DNA of 64,000 nucleotides from Heyndrickxia coagulans 36D1 (GCF_000169195.2 NC_016023.1:1922001-1986000); one strand, 5' to 3'; counted from the first letter of the stretch, positions 1 to 8,502 are shown. Notes: generated by a model not told the origin, from the letters alone. Numbers and translations: made by a program.

Positions 1-1
1 T

Positions 2-649
2 GGCGGCGGTGCACTCGGGGATTTGGCGGAAATTGATTTGGCCGGCCTTGATCCGCGCTTGAAAGAGGTGCAAATTTTTGTCGCATCGGATGTTACCAAT
101 CCTTTATGCGGGGAAAACGGCGCTTCTCATGTATTCGGGCCGCAAAAAGGCGCGACGAAAGAAATGGTTGCGCTCTTGGATACCAACCTTTCGCATTATG
201 CCGCCATCATCAAAGAACAGCTTGGCAAAGATGTTGCTGAGGTCCCAGGGGCAGGGGCTGCAGGCGGCCTCGGTGCCGGTCTGATGGTGTTCACGGATGC
301 CGTGTTAAAAAGCGGCATCGAGCTTGTCGTGGAATACACCGGATTGGAGCAAAAAGTAAAAGATGCTGATATCGTTTTGACCGGCGAAGGCAGCATCGAT
401 TTCCAGACGCAGTTCGGGAAGACCCCTTATGGCGTGGCCAGGGCAGCAAAAAAACATGGGAAACCCGTAATTGCCGTTGCCGGTTATGTCGGGGAACAAA
501 TTGATGTTTTATATGAAAAAGGCATTGATGCGATCTTTGGCATCCTGCCCCGCCCGATGGCGCTTGAAGACGCTTTGCAAACGGGTGCTGCCAATATTGA
601 GAGAACATGCGAAAATATCGCGCGGCTTTTGGTGCTAGCGAAACAGTAG
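2..649 (+). CDS. Glycerate kinase, C-terminal part (5' end outside window)
   Basis: The reading frame is open from the first bases of the window (G-G-G-A-L-G-D-L...), so the gene starts upstream. The visible 215 residues match the C-terminal half of the GarK/GlxK type glycerate kinases, which are about 380 aa and phosphorylate D-glycerate with ATP in the cytoplasm. Landmarks are the Gly-rich PGAGAAGGLGAGL stretch, the LTGEGSIDFQTQFGK segment and VIAVAGYVG. The TTG at 23 is internal, not the start. Family assignment is firm; which phosphoglycerate (2- or 3-) is made is not visible. Confidence 0.88.
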   Translation, partial: GGGALGDLAEIDLAGLDPRLKEVQIFVASDVTNPLCGENGASHVFGPQKGATKEMVALLDTNLSHYAAIIKEQLGKDVAEVPGAGAAGGLGAGLMVFTDAVLKSGIELVVEYTGLEQKVKDADIVLTGEGSIDFQTQFGKTPYGVARAAKKHGKPVIAVAGYVGEQIDVLYEKGIDAIFGILPRPMALEDALQTGAANIERTCENIARLLVLAKQ

Positions 650-1169
650 AGGGCGTATCATATTTTCACGAAACGGCAGCAAGCCGTTAACTGTGATTAG
701 ATGCCCATGCCGCAGTGAATACGGCACCACCAGAAAAACGAAAATCAGCCGGCGTATATTTTCAGGATAGACGCCCTGGTGATGCAAACCAATGGATGCC
801 GTTAAAAATTCCGGTACAGGACGTTAGCCATTTGCGCAAGCTAAACCGCCATACAAAGCCGCAAACGAGCGCAGACCGCAAAAAGGCTGCGCTTTTCACC
901 TGCGTAGCAACCGGTATGCCAGTTCGAACAGATCAAACAGCTGAAATGGATTTTTTTCTATCAACTCTTTAAAATTTTTATGGAAGAATGTTTGTCTGAC
1001 TGGATTAAAATAAAAGTCCGCTTTTTATGGAATTTTATCTTATTTTAACGCGATATCCATGAGGTGTAAGCGTATTAATTGCTATTTATATATAACAATT
1101 TTACTATAAAAATAGGATATTTATGATAAACGATATTCAATTAAAAATTTGGCAAGGGGAGTGGAAAAA
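650..1169. other. Intergenic region upstream of bdhA
   Basis: No convincing gene. A short open frame at 715-972 has no ribosome binding site and lies over a dispersed repeat (701-770). A 7-bp stem (868-874 with 887-893) followed by TTTT could be a weak terminator for the glycerate kinase gene. The last 150 bp are AT-rich and should hold the bdhA promoter; a TATAAA-like element is visible near 1105. Confidence 0.5.
701..770 (+). repeat. Dispersed intergenic repeat, copy A
   Basis: About 65 bp are shared, with scattered mismatches and small gaps, with 3533-3598. Both copies contain ATGCC, CAGTGAA, CGGCACCA, CAGAA, GAAAATCAGCC and TTTTCAGGATA/TTTCCAGGATA blocks in the same order and strand. Neither lies in a gene. 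Confidence 0.6.
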
Positions 1170-2219
1170 ATGAAAGCAGCAGTATGGCACGGAGAAAAAG
1201 ATATTCGTGTAGAAGATGTTGAATTGCGCCCGTTAAAAGAGAATGAAGTGAAAGTAAAAGTAGCATGGGCCGGGATTTGCGGCAGTGACTTGCATGAATA
1301 CCAGGAAGGGCCGGTATTTATTCCTGTTGGCGAAGAAAATGAATTTACCGGTGAAAAAGCGCCGCTCACGATGGGGCATGAATTTGCCGGTGTGATTGAA
1401 GAAGTCGGATCAAAAGTTACCAAGTATAAAGCAGGCGACAGGGTTGTTATTAACCCGACGATTACCCGCGGAATCAAACCGGATGAATTCGATCGTTATG
1501 ACGGCTACGCTTTTATTGGATTACATAGCAATGGCGGATTTGCGGCATACGCCAACATTCCAGAAAATAATATTTACCGCGTGCCGGATTCCTTGTCTTT
1601 GGAGGAAGCTGCATTAGTTGAGCCTAGCGCGGTTGCTGTACAGGCTGTGAAAGATAGTGGTTTAAGATTTGGCGATACGGTTGCGATTTTTGGTGCAGGC
1701 CCGATCGGATTATTGACCATTGTTGCAGCACGTGCGGCAGGTGCAAGCCGGATTGTCGTGGCGGATTTGTCGCAACCTCGTCTGAACCTGGCGAAAAAAG
1801 CAGGCGCGACCGACATTATTAATTCCGGGGAAAAAGATGCCGTCCAAACCATCCGTGATCTTGTTCCGGGCGGCGTAGATGTATCCTTTGAAGTGGCCGG
1901 CGTTGCTCCGACTTTCAAACAAGCACTTGATGCAACGAAAGCACGCGGGATTGTCGATGTCATTTCTATCTTTGCACGCCCGATAGAATGGAACCCGATG
2001 CAGTTAACGAATACAGGTGTTAGCGTTACAGCATCGATTGTTTACACGAAGAAAACATTCCAACAAACGATTAACCTGATTGCATCCGGCCAATTGAAAC
2101 CGCAAGACGTCGTTACCAGCCATATCCAATTGGAAGAAATCGTTGAAAAAGGCTTCGAAGCTTTGACAAAAGACAAATCCCAGGCGAAAATTTTGGTTAA
2201 ATTGAGCGGGGAGAAATAA
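1170..2219 (+). CDS. bdhA: (R,R)-2,3-butanediol dehydrogenase, zinc-type MDR
   Basis: A 349-aa cytoplasmic medium-chain dehydrogenase that interconverts acetoin and 2,3-butanediol with NAD(H), an overflow and redox-balancing route of fermentation. Catalytic zinc ligands appear as Cys37 (GICGSDLHEY), His70-Glu71 (MGHEFAG) and Glu151. The Rossmann motif GAGPIG is at 175-180. The four structural-zinc cysteines of many ADHs are absent, as in Bacillus BdhA. The ATG at 1170 is preferred over a TTG at 1149 because AAGGGGAG lies 8 bp ahead of it. It is monocistronic, followed by a strong terminator. Other sugar-alcohol dehydrogenases of the superfamily are possible, but the N-terminal HEY/GPxFIPV pattern is BdhA-like. 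Confidence 0.9.
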   Translation: MKAAVWHGEKDIRVEDVELRPLKENEVKVKVAWAGICGSDLHEYQEGPVFIPVGEENEFTGEKAPLTMGHEFAGVIEEVGSKVTKYKAGDRVVINPTITRGIKPDEFDRYDGYAFIGLHSNGGFAAYANIPENNIYRVPDSLSLEEAALVEPSAVAVQAVKDSGLRFGDTVAIFGAGPIGLLTIVAARAAGASRIVVADLSQPRLNLAKKAGATDIINSGEKDAVQTIRDLVPGGVDVSFEVAGVAPTFKQALDATKARGIVDVISIFARPIEWNPMQLTNTGVSVTASIVYTKKTFQQTINLIASGQLKPQDVVTSHIQLEEIVEKGFEALTKDKSQAKILVKLSGEK

Positions 2220-2230
2220 ACCTTTTAAGA

Positions 2231-2272
2231 AGAGGCCGCCCCGGGCTGATTCCGGGCCGGCCTCTTTTCTTT
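2231..2272 (+). terminator. Rho-independent terminator after bdhA
   Basis: A GC-rich hairpin, AGAGGCCG... pairing with CGGCCTCT, with a CCCGG/CCGGG inner stem and a TTTTCTTT tail, 12 bp after the stop codon. Confidence 0.85.
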
Positions 2273-2356
2273 GCAAGAGGAAATCACAACCTTTTTGCGG
2301 GGCGCATAGGCTAATGTGGAAAACCGTTAATTATCCAAACAGAGGAGTGGCGGGAT

Positions 2357-3436
2357 ATGGCTAGAAAAGTGTTACATTATTTTGCAGGCGGCAATACCGG
2401 GAAAGGGTTTGCGCATTATTTGGATTCAAGTTTGCAGGGTTTGGATCGCGTGTTTATTTTAAATGGCAGGACAGGGAAATCATACATCATGGAAAAACTG
2501 GCGGAAGCGTGGAAGCAAAAAGGTTATGATCTTGAACTGATTCATTGCCCGTCTGCCCCTGATTCGCTGGATGGCCTGATGATTCCAGGATTAAAAACAG
2601 GAGTGGTGGATGGGAATGCGCCGTATGCGATTGAACCGAAAGCAAATGGATCGGTTATGATCCTGGAGGACGCATTGGACGCCAAATATGAAAAAGAGGT
2701 ATTACAGCTGAATCGCCGTATACAGGAAGCCTATCAATCTGCGTACAAATCGTTTGCGGAAAGTTTGCGCCATCATGATGACTTGGAGGCCATTTACTTA
2801 AAAGAAATGGATTTTGAAAAGGCAGGCCAGGTGACACAGCAGCTGATTGAAAAGCTATTTGGCGGGAAAACCGGGGGCGGGAGCGCAACGGTATACCACC
2901 GTTTTCTCGGGGCAGCCACACCAAACGGAGCAGTTGACTTTATCCCAAATCTGACGGAGGGGCTATCGAAACGCTATTTTATAAAGGGGCGGGCCGGAAC
3001 CGGCAAATCCACAATGCTGAAAAAAATTGCGGCCAAAGCGTCAGAAAAAGGATTCACGACTGAGATTTACCATTGCGGATTTGATCCAAACAGCCTTGAT
3101 ATGGTCATCGTCAGGGAACTCGGGTTTTGCATTTTTGACAGCACCGATCCGCACGAATATTTCCCTGAGCGAAATGGGGACGAAGTGATAGATATGTACG
3201 CGGCTGCGGTGACGCCGGGTACGGATGAAAAATACGCAAACGAAATTCAAGCTGCCCATAAGCGGTACAAAGACAAAATGAAAGAAGGGACCGCCTGGCT
3301 GCACGAGGCAAAAGTGCTGAACGATAAACTGGAAATGTACTATGATGAGGCACTGGACTTCGCAAAAGCGGACCAGATCTATCTCAAGATCAATCAAGGT
3401 ATCCAGGAAGCTGAACGCCTGCAAACGCAATCGTGA
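2357..3436 (+). CDS. Tandem P-loop ATPase (PRK06851-like), 359 aa
   Basis: A conserved Bacilli/Clostridia ATPase of unknown role. Two homologous halves are visible. The N half has FILNGRTGKSYIM then IHCPSAPDSLDGLMIPGL; the C half has FIKGRAGTGKSTML then YHCGFDPNSLDMVIVREL. The C half has a canonical Walker A (GRAGTGKST, about residue 216), while the N half has a shortened loop (NGRTGKS) that does not fit GxxxxGK[ST]. A helical, charged segment follows each half. No signal peptide or membrane span. AGAGGAG sits 10 bp upstream of the ATG. It stands alone between terminators. Family recognition comes from memory; function is unknown. Confidence 0.75.
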   Translation: MARKVLHYFAGGNTGKGFAHYLDSSLQGLDRVFILNGRTGKSYIMEKLAEAWKQKGYDLELIHCPSAPDSLDGLMIPGLKTGVVDGNAPYAIEPKANGSVMILEDALDAKYEKEVLQLNRRIQEAYQSAYKSFAESLRHHDDLEAIYLKEMDFEKAGQVTQQLIEKLFGGKTGGGSATVYHRFLGAATPNGAVDFIPNLTEGLSKRYFIKGRAGTGKSTMLKKIAAKASEKGFTTEIYHCGFDPNSLDMVIVRELGFCIFDSTDPHEYFPERNGDEVIDMYAAAVTPGTDEKYANEIQAAHKRYKDKMKEGTAWLHEAKVLNDKLEMYYDEALDFAKADQIYLKINQGIQEAERLQTQS

Positions 3437-3445
3437 TAAAATGGG

Positions 3446-3473
3446 ATGCCGCCGGGAAATGCGGCATTTTTTT
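3446..3473 (+). terminator. Terminator after the tandem ATPase gene
   Basis: ATGCCGC pairs with GCGGCAT across an 8-nt loop, followed directly by TTTTTT. Confidence 0.85.
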
Positions 3474-3532
3474 GAGGAAATGTAAGGCATTGCGGGGTTT
3501 TTCGGGAAGGCTCGTGTTTTTCAAAGTAGATT

Positions 3533-3598
3533 CTCATGCCCAGTGAACGCGGCACCAGCAGAAGAATGAAAATCAGCCTGTGCAATTTTCCAGGATAG
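3533..3598 (+). repeat. Dispersed intergenic repeat, copy B
   Basis: Partner of 701-770, same strand, diverged. The following stretch to about 3765 holds no gene that I can recognise. Confidence 0.6.
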
Positions 3599-3769
3599 TA
3601 AGGAAAGGCATCACGCGATTCCCCAGGTACCGATTTGCCTCCATAAGGCAACACATGATTCCCCACGGGGCTATCGTCTTGTTGAAAAACATTACGGTTT
3701 CCCGGTTTCCAGCGTAAAAGGGAAAAAGAAAGACCCGAATCGTTTTCCGGAGACGCTCCCCCTTTCGTA

Positions 3770-3798
3770 TTGAAATCCAAAACACACTATGGTAGGAT
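3770..3798 (+). promoter_or_regulatory. Predicted nrdDG promoter
   Basis: TTGAAA (3770-3775), a 17-bp spacer and TAGGAT (3793-3798). A start near 3805 would place the first NrdR box across the transcription start and the riboswitch wholly in the leader RNA. Confidence 0.5.
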
Positions 3799-3844
3799 AC
3801 TATATGTAGTTAGTTGTCTCGGAAATCAATACTAAATATAGTAT
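3797..3844 (+). promoter_or_regulatory. Tandem NrdR boxes
   Basis: Two 16-bp palindromic sites fit the known NrdR consensus (ACACWATATATWGTGT, core CWATATATWG). Box 1 is 3797-3812 (core CTATATGTAG) and box 2 is 3829-3844 (core CTAAATATAG). Corresponding positions are exactly 32 bp apart, about three helical turns, which is the usual NrdR tandem arrangement. NrdR represses ribonucleotide reductase genes when (d)ATP is high. The next gene is nrdD, which supports the assignment. Confidence 0.85.
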
Positions 3845-3845
3845 T

Positions 3846-3975
3846 TTGGGTGAGGGTGGCAGATCTGTCTGAAAGGGAATCCAGTTTAAATCCGGGCTGC
3901 CTACAAAACTGTTCGGCTGTATTGCCCATCAGAAGGGCCAGAAGCACAAGCCAGGCCTGCCATAACTTGATGTTT
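3846..3975 (+). ncRNA. Cobalamin riboswitch upstream of nrdD
   Basis: Conserved B12-box elements appear in order: GGTGGCAGATCTGTCTGAA, then AGGGAAtCCAGTttAAATCC, GGGCTGC, ACTGT, a small GCCC...GGGC hairpin, AAGCACAAGCCAGG and CCTGCC. This is the layout of adenosylcobalamin aptamers. The start codon lies about 180 nt downstream, leaving room for a terminator-type expression platform. It should lower nrdDG expression when coenzyme B12 is plentiful. This makes sense if the genome also encodes the B12-dependent class II reductase, which is not in this window. Confidence 0.88.
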
Positions 3976-4040
3976 CGGAGGGCGGAATTTTTGCCGTTTT
4001 GGCCGCCGTTTATTCCGCGATTGAACGGGTTGGTCGGGCA

Positions 4041-4084
4041 AGGATGTTGCGGAAATTTTAAGCCGCTACGCCGCAGCCTTTTTT
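4041..4084 (+). terminator. Probable riboswitch-controlled terminator
   Basis: GTTGCGG (4046-4052) can pair with CCGCAGC (4071-4077), followed by a run of six T. It lies between the aptamer and the nrdD ribosome binding site, as expected for a transcriptional expression platform. The competing antiterminator was not worked out. Confidence 0.55.
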
Positions 4085-4157
4085 CATTGAAAATGCATGA
4101 TGTGCCACCTATTTTTTCTTGCCCAAAACCGGTGCGTTAGAAAGGAGAACCAGTAAA

Positions 4158-6029
4158 ATGATGACAAAAAATGAACAAGAAACCAGTGGCGGTTTTCCCC
4201 TGCATGCCTTAAATGAGATTGTGTTTTCCCATAATCATGATTTAATGCAAGAAAATGCAAATATGGATGGCTCTTCACCAATGGGGCAAATGTCAAAAAT
4301 CTCTTCTGAAGTCAGCAAAAGTTATGCAAAGCAAATGTTGCTTAGCAAAGAGGTCGTAAAGGCGATTGATGACAATTTTATTTACCCCCATGACCTTGAT
4401 TTTATGGTAACGGGTACGACCACATGTTGCCAGATTCCGCTGGGCGGGGTATTAAAGGGCGGATTTAATACCGGACATGGGTGTATGCGTGAACCGAAAG
4501 ACATTGGCAGCGCGATGGCTTTAGCAGCGATTATTTTCCAAGCCAATCAAAATATGCAGCATGGCGGGCAAAGTTTTCCGATGTTTGATTATGATCTTGC
4601 TCCTTACATAGAGAAAACCTTCCATAAAAATAGAAAACGTTTGAAAACCTATGCCACCAGCTATACAGACGAAGAGCTTGAGGCATTAGCCTGGGAAGAA
4701 ACCGACCGGGATGCGTACCAGGCATGTGAAGCTTTTATCCATAATTGCAATTCGATGCATTCCCGCGGGGGAGGGCAGGTCCCGTTTGTATCTATTAATT
4801 ACGGTACCGATACGTCCAAAGCCGGGCGATTGCTCGTAAAAAATATGTTGTTGGCAACGAAAGCCGGGCTCGGGAAAGGGGAGACACCGATTTTTCCCAT
4901 TCAAATTTTTAAAATGAAAAAAGGGATCAATTTTGAACCCGGGGAACCAAATTATGACTTATACCAATTAGCACTTGAAACGACGGCAAAACGTTTATTT
5001 CCGAACTTTAGCTTTATAGATTCCACGTTTAATCGTCCCTATTATGACGGCACGCCGGAATCAGAAATTGCGTATATGGGCTGCCGCACCCGTGTGATGG
5101 CAAACCGCCATGGAAAAGAAAATAGTATCCGCCGCGGGAATTTGTCCTTTACTTCTATTAATCTTGTAAAAATAGCGCTGATTGCTAAAAATAAATGTGA
5201 ATTTTTTAACATACTAGATCGTTATCTTCACCTTGCCATTCAACAATTGTTAGAACGGTTTCATTTCCAGGCAAAAAAGCAGGCGAAACATTTTCCTTTT
5301 TTGTACGGGGAAAATATTTGGCAGGATAGCGAAAATTTAAACCCGGATGATGAAGTAGGAGAAGTATTAAAACATGGCACATTAAGTGTTGGTTTTATTG
5401 GGCTGGCTGAAGCACTGGTTGCACTGACAGGCAAACATCATGGGGAGTCTAATGATTCTTATCAATTAGGGTATCGTATCATTCAGCATATGCGGGAGAA
5501 AGTGGACAAAGCAAGTGAGACTTATGATTTAAACTTTTCCTTAATTGCAACGCCGGCAGAAGGGTTATCAGGGAAGTTTACGCGAAATGACCAAAAAGAG
5601 TTTGGAAAAATTCCCGGGGTGACGGACCGGTCCTATTATACGAACTCATTCCATATTCCGGTTTATTATCAAATCAAGGCGATTGATAAAATAAAAATTG
5701 AAGGTTCTTTTCATAAATTATGTAATGGCGGCCACATCACTTATATTGAGTGTGATGGGGATGTTTCAAAAAATGTCCGTGCTTTGGATCGATTGGTAAA
5801 AGCCATGGCGCAATATGATATTGGCTATGGTGCCATCAATCATCCCGTCGACCAGTGCGGCGTCTGCGGTTATTCGGGAATCATTGATAATGAGTGCCCG
5901 GTTTGCCATAATGCCGATGAAGGTAGGATTGGGCGCATTAGACGAATAACCGGTTACCTGGTTGGCGATATGAAAAGGTGGAATTCAGCCAAACGTGCAG
6001 AAGAGAGCGAAAGGGTGAAACATCAATGA
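4158..6029 (+). CDS. nrdD: Anaerobic (class III) ribonucleoside-triphosphate reductase
   Basis: This 623-aa glycyl-radical enzyme reduces NTPs to dNTPs without oxygen, using formate as reductant. The C terminus has the glycyl-radical motif RITGYL (Gly about 599), preceded by a four-cysteine zinc site (CGVCGY...CPVCH). Active-site cysteine regions are GHGCMREPKD and the CNSMHSRGGGQVPF block. No N-terminal ATP-cone is visible: the chain goes almost straight into the catalytic barrel, so dATP allostery through a cone may be missing. AAAGGAG at 4141-4147 supports the ATG at 4158 (4161 is the alternative). It is controlled by the NrdR boxes and riboswitch upstream and overlaps nrdG. Confidence 0.96.
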   Translation: MMTKNEQETSGGFPLHALNEIVFSHNHDLMQENANMDGSSPMGQMSKISSEVSKSYAKQMLLSKEVVKAIDDNFIYPHDLDFMVTGTTTCCQIPLGGVLKGGFNTGHGCMREPKDIGSAMALAAIIFQANQNMQHGGQSFPMFDYDLAPYIEKTFHKNRKRLKTYATSYTDEELEALAWEETDRDAYQACEAFIHNCNSMHSRGGGQVPFVSINYGTDTSKAGRLLVKNMLLATKAGLGKGETPIFPIQIFKMKKGINFEPGEPNYDLYQLALETTAKRLFPNFSFIDSTFNRPYYDGTPESEIAYMGCRTRVMANRHGKENSIRRGNLSFTSINLVKIALIAKNKCEFFNILDRYLHLAIQQLLERFHFQAKKQAKHFPFLYGENIWQDSENLNPDDEVGEVLKHGTLSVGFIGLAEALVALTGKHHGESNDSYQLGYRIIQHMREKVDKASETYDLNFSLIATPAEGLSGKFTRNDQKEFGKIPGVTDRSYYTNSFHIPVYYQIKAIDKIKIEGSFHKLCNGGHITYIECDGDVSKNVRALDRLVKAMAQYDIGYGAINHPVDQCGVCGYSGIIDNECPVCHNADEGRIGRIRRITGYLVGDMKRWNSAKRAEESERVKHQ

Positions 6030-6502
6030 GGGTCATGAATATCATCCACGATTCGGTTGTTGACGGTGAAGGTTTGCGAACCGTGATCTTTTTTGCAGGC
6101 TGTCCGCACTTTTGCAAGGGATGCCATAATCCGCGGAGTTGGAATATCCATAATGGGACAGAGATGCCGGTTGAAGATGTCGTTGCAGAAGTGGCCGGCA
6201 ATCCATTAACAGATGTAACCTTTTCCGGCGGTGAACCCTTTTTTCAAGCGCAAGAAGTGTGCGAAGTGGCAAAACGATTAAAAGCACTGGGGAAAAACAT
6301 TTGGGTTTACTCAGGCTATACATTTGAACAATTAATCGCTTCCGATGATCCCTGTAAACGGGAATTGCTGCGATATTGTGATGTGCTCGTTGATGGCCCG
6401 TTCCTATTGGCAGAGCGGGATTTAACCTTATCATTCCGCGGGAGCAGAAACCAGCGGATCATTGATTTAACAACAAAGCGGGGAATGGAAAGATCATTTT
6501 AA
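6026..6502 (+). CDS. nrdG: Anaerobic ribonucleotide reductase activase, radical SAM
   Basis: A 158-aa activating enzyme that installs the glycyl radical on NrdD with a [4Fe-4S] cluster and S-adenosylmethionine. The cluster motif is CPHFCKGC (CxxxCxxC) near residue 26. FSGGEPFFQA follows, the GGE motif that binds SAM. The ATG overlaps the nrdD stop codon as ATGA, so the two genes are translationally coupled. The length is usual for NrdG. Confidence 0.95.
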   Translation: MRVMNIIHDSVVDGEGLRTVIFFAGCPHFCKGCHNPRSWNIHNGTEMPVEDVVAEVAGNPLTDVTFSGGEPFFQAQEVCEVAKRLKALGKNIWVYSGYTFEQLIASDDPCKRELLRYCDVLVDGPFLLAERDLTLSFRGSRNQRIIDLTTKRGMERSF

Positions 6503-6507
6503 TCAAA

Positions 6508-6549
6508 GGCAAAAGTGGAGAGATGGTTGCCCATCTCTCCGCTTTTGCC
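6508..6549. terminator. Perfect 19-bp hairpin after nrdG
   Basis: A perfect 19-bp inverted repeat (6508-6526 with 6531-6549), GGCAAAAGTGG... on the left arm, with a 4-nt loop. No T-run follows, so it may act as a bidirectional or RNA-stabilising hairpin rather than a classical terminator. Confidence 0.6.
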
Positions 6550-6971
6550 GGTGTATAATCTAGCTTGTTCGGATGAATCATAGGATGGAAGATTTCTTTA
6601 TAAACTATATCATCCGTTATCTTCTTCATCATTTTTCGCGGCGCATCTTTAGCAAGGCTGGTCGCGCTGCGGATGCGGGATTTTCCGAATACAGATGCTT
6701 GGTTGACCAACTTGGCAAACGGGTTCAGAGTACATGAACGACAACCTGTATTTTATTGAGAAGCGGGTTGGCTTCATTTCTCACTTTATCCTGCAACTGT
6801 TGAACAATTTGCTTGGCTGGTCGGCATGATGAAAAGGCCCGATTTCCCCCTGAAAGCAGCCCCTATATGATCAAGGTAAAACTGATCATTTCCAAATATG
6901 CTTCCCATACAATGGAGAACTACCTTGCCCTGTCATGATCACTGAACCGGTTTAGGAAAGCGGAGTAGTAG
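6550..6971. other. Intergenic stretch with possible gene remnants
   Basis: No intact gene. A minus-strand open frame (6459-6710, 83 codons) overlaps the end of nrdG and the hairpin and has no clear ribosome binding site. A plus-strand run near 6735-6830 reads like protein (N-D-N-L-Y-F-I-E-K-R-V-G-F-I) before two stops. Both may be decayed fragments; I cannot name them. Confidence 0.35.
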
Positions 6972-7000
6972 TTTAAAGACGCCTAAATGTCAGGTATAAT
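6972..7000 (+). promoter_or_regulatory. Predicted gltP promoter
   Basis: TTTAAA (6972-6977), a 17-bp spacer and a perfect TATAAT (6995-7000), 110 bp before the gltP start. It lies outside the 1.58-kb repeat, so the second gltP copy lacks it. Confidence 0.6.
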
Positions 7001-7109
7001 AGATTGTGAAGATTTTCAATTCGCACTTAATTGGGATGGCAAAGGAGTGAAAATTGGCAGTTTCCGTATTTTGCGTACGATTCATTTATCATTGGAGGGA
7101 GGGCATCAG

Positions 7110-8366
7110 ATGAAAAAATTTTTTGCTTTTCAAGTTATGATTGGCTTGATTTTAGGGGCCATAATAGGGGCAATTTTCCCTGATTTCGGGACGAAGTTGA
7201 GGCCGGTCGGGGATATGTTTATTCACCTGATCAAAATGATTGTCATTCCGATTGTGTTTACAACAATTGTCGTGGGGGCTTCCGGCGGAAACGGGAATAT
7301 GAAAAAGATGGGTTCGTTGGGGCTGAAGACGGTCATTTGGTTTGAGCTGGTTACGACGCTTATTTTGGGCATCGGCCTGCTGCTTGTGAATCTCTTAAAA
7401 CCCGGTGTTGGAGTGGATTTATCGCATCTGGCCAAAACAGATATTTCACAAGTAAAAGCAAACGCGTCCACAGTGGTTGATTTTAAAACGATGATTGTCA
7501 ACATCATTCCAAACAATATTGTGAATGCAATGGACCAAAATAATTTACTGGCTGTTATTTTCTTTGCCATTCTATTCGGGGTGGCAGCCGGTGCAATCGG
7601 GAAAGCAGCCGAGCCGGCATTGAAATTTATGGAATCGGTTTCGAAGGTGATGTTTAAATTGACACAGATGGTCATGGTTACCGCGCCGATCGGTGTTTTT
7701 GCCCTGATGGCGTCTTCCGTCGGCCAGTTTGGCATCAGTCTTTTCATTCCGATGGCCAAACTGATCGGGGTTGTCTATCTTGGACTGGCCATCGTCATAT
7801 TCGGCCTGTTCCCGCTGATTGCCTGGATGTTCAAAATTCCTTATTTTAAAGTATTCCGGATGGTTTGGGACTTATTTCTGATCACTTTTTCAACGACAAG
7901 CACAGAAACAGTCCTTCCGCAGCTTATGGAGCGGATGGAAAAATTCGGATGTTCCAAACGTGTTGTCTCGTTCGTTATTCCTGCCGGGCTATCGTTAAAT
8001 TGCGACGGCTCCACATTGTACCTGTCAGTTGCTTCTATTTTTATTGCCCAGGCATTCGGTATACCGATGAGCCTTGAACAGCAGCTGATTGTCATGGCGG
8101 TTTTGATCGCGACTTCAAAAGGCATTGCAGCTGTTCCAATGGGTTCCCTCGTTGTGCTTCTGGCTACGGCAACAGCCGTCGGACTGCCTGCTGAAGGTGT
8201 GGCTATTATTGCCGGGATTGACCGGGTGCTGGATATGGCACGCACGGCTTGCAATACACCGGGCCACTGCCTTGCCAGTATTGTTGTTTCCAAATGGGAA
8301 AAAGAGTTCCATCCAAATGAAGCATTCGCTGCCCGCCCGGAAACACAATCGGTTCGCCAGTCATAA
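7110..8366 (+). CDS. gltP: Proton/glutamate-type symporter, DAACS family (intact copy)
   Basis: A 418-aa integral membrane carrier taking up dicarboxylic amino acids with H+ or Na+. Hydrophobic helices span the protein. Hallmarks of the family are the Ser/Thr-rich hairpin FSTTSTETVLPQL, SLNCDGSTLY in place of the usual NMDGTALY, and the D-R-V-L-D-M-A-R-T-A-C-N-T-P-G substrate/cation motif in the last core helix. GGAGGGAGG precedes the ATG at 7110. Substrate (glutamate, aspartate or a C4-dicarboxylate) is not fixed by sequence. The Cys in place of Met in the NMDG motif is unusual. A frameshifted duplicate lies at 29680. Confidence 0.9.
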   Translation: MKKFFAFQVMIGLILGAIIGAIFPDFGTKLRPVGDMFIHLIKMIVIPIVFTTIVVGASGGNGNMKKMGSLGLKTVIWFELVTTLILGIGLLLVNLLKPGVGVDLSHLAKTDISQVKANASTVVDFKTMIVNIIPNNIVNAMDQNNLLAVIFFAILFGVAAGAIGKAAEPALKFMESVSKVMFKLTQMVMVTAPIGVFALMASSVGQFGISLFIPMAKLIGVVYLGLAIVIFGLFPLIAWMFKIPYFKVFRMVWDLFLITFSTTSTETVLPQLMERMEKFGCSKRVVSFVIPAGLSLNCDGSTLYLSVASIFIAQAFGIPMSLEQQLIVMAVLIATSKGIAAVPMGSLVVLLATATAVGLPAEGVAIIAGIDRVLDMARTACNTPGHCLASIVVSKWEKEFHPNEAFAARPETQSVRQS

Positions 8367-8502
8367 GCGGGAATGGGGCATATGATGTCCCAAAAACCCC
8401 TCTATTTGGCTCATGCACTGATGATCCTGAATTTCATGAAACGCTTGTGTGAATAGTGGCTCAAATGAATGATCCTAAACAGCCAACTGTATCATGCTTA
8501 CA

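Noticed and set aside
715-972. 85-codon plus-strand open frame after the glycerate kinase gene
   Set aside because: No ribosome binding site, it covers a dispersed repeat, and the translation is not protein-like.
3814-4140. 108-codon open frame upstream of nrdD
   Set aside because: It lies over the riboswitch aptamer and its terminator, which explain the conservation; no ribosome binding site.
7223-7759. 178-codon minus-strand frame inside gltP (and its twin in copy 2)
   Set aside because: A shadow of the codon bias of gltP; hydrophobic on both strands and no start signal.
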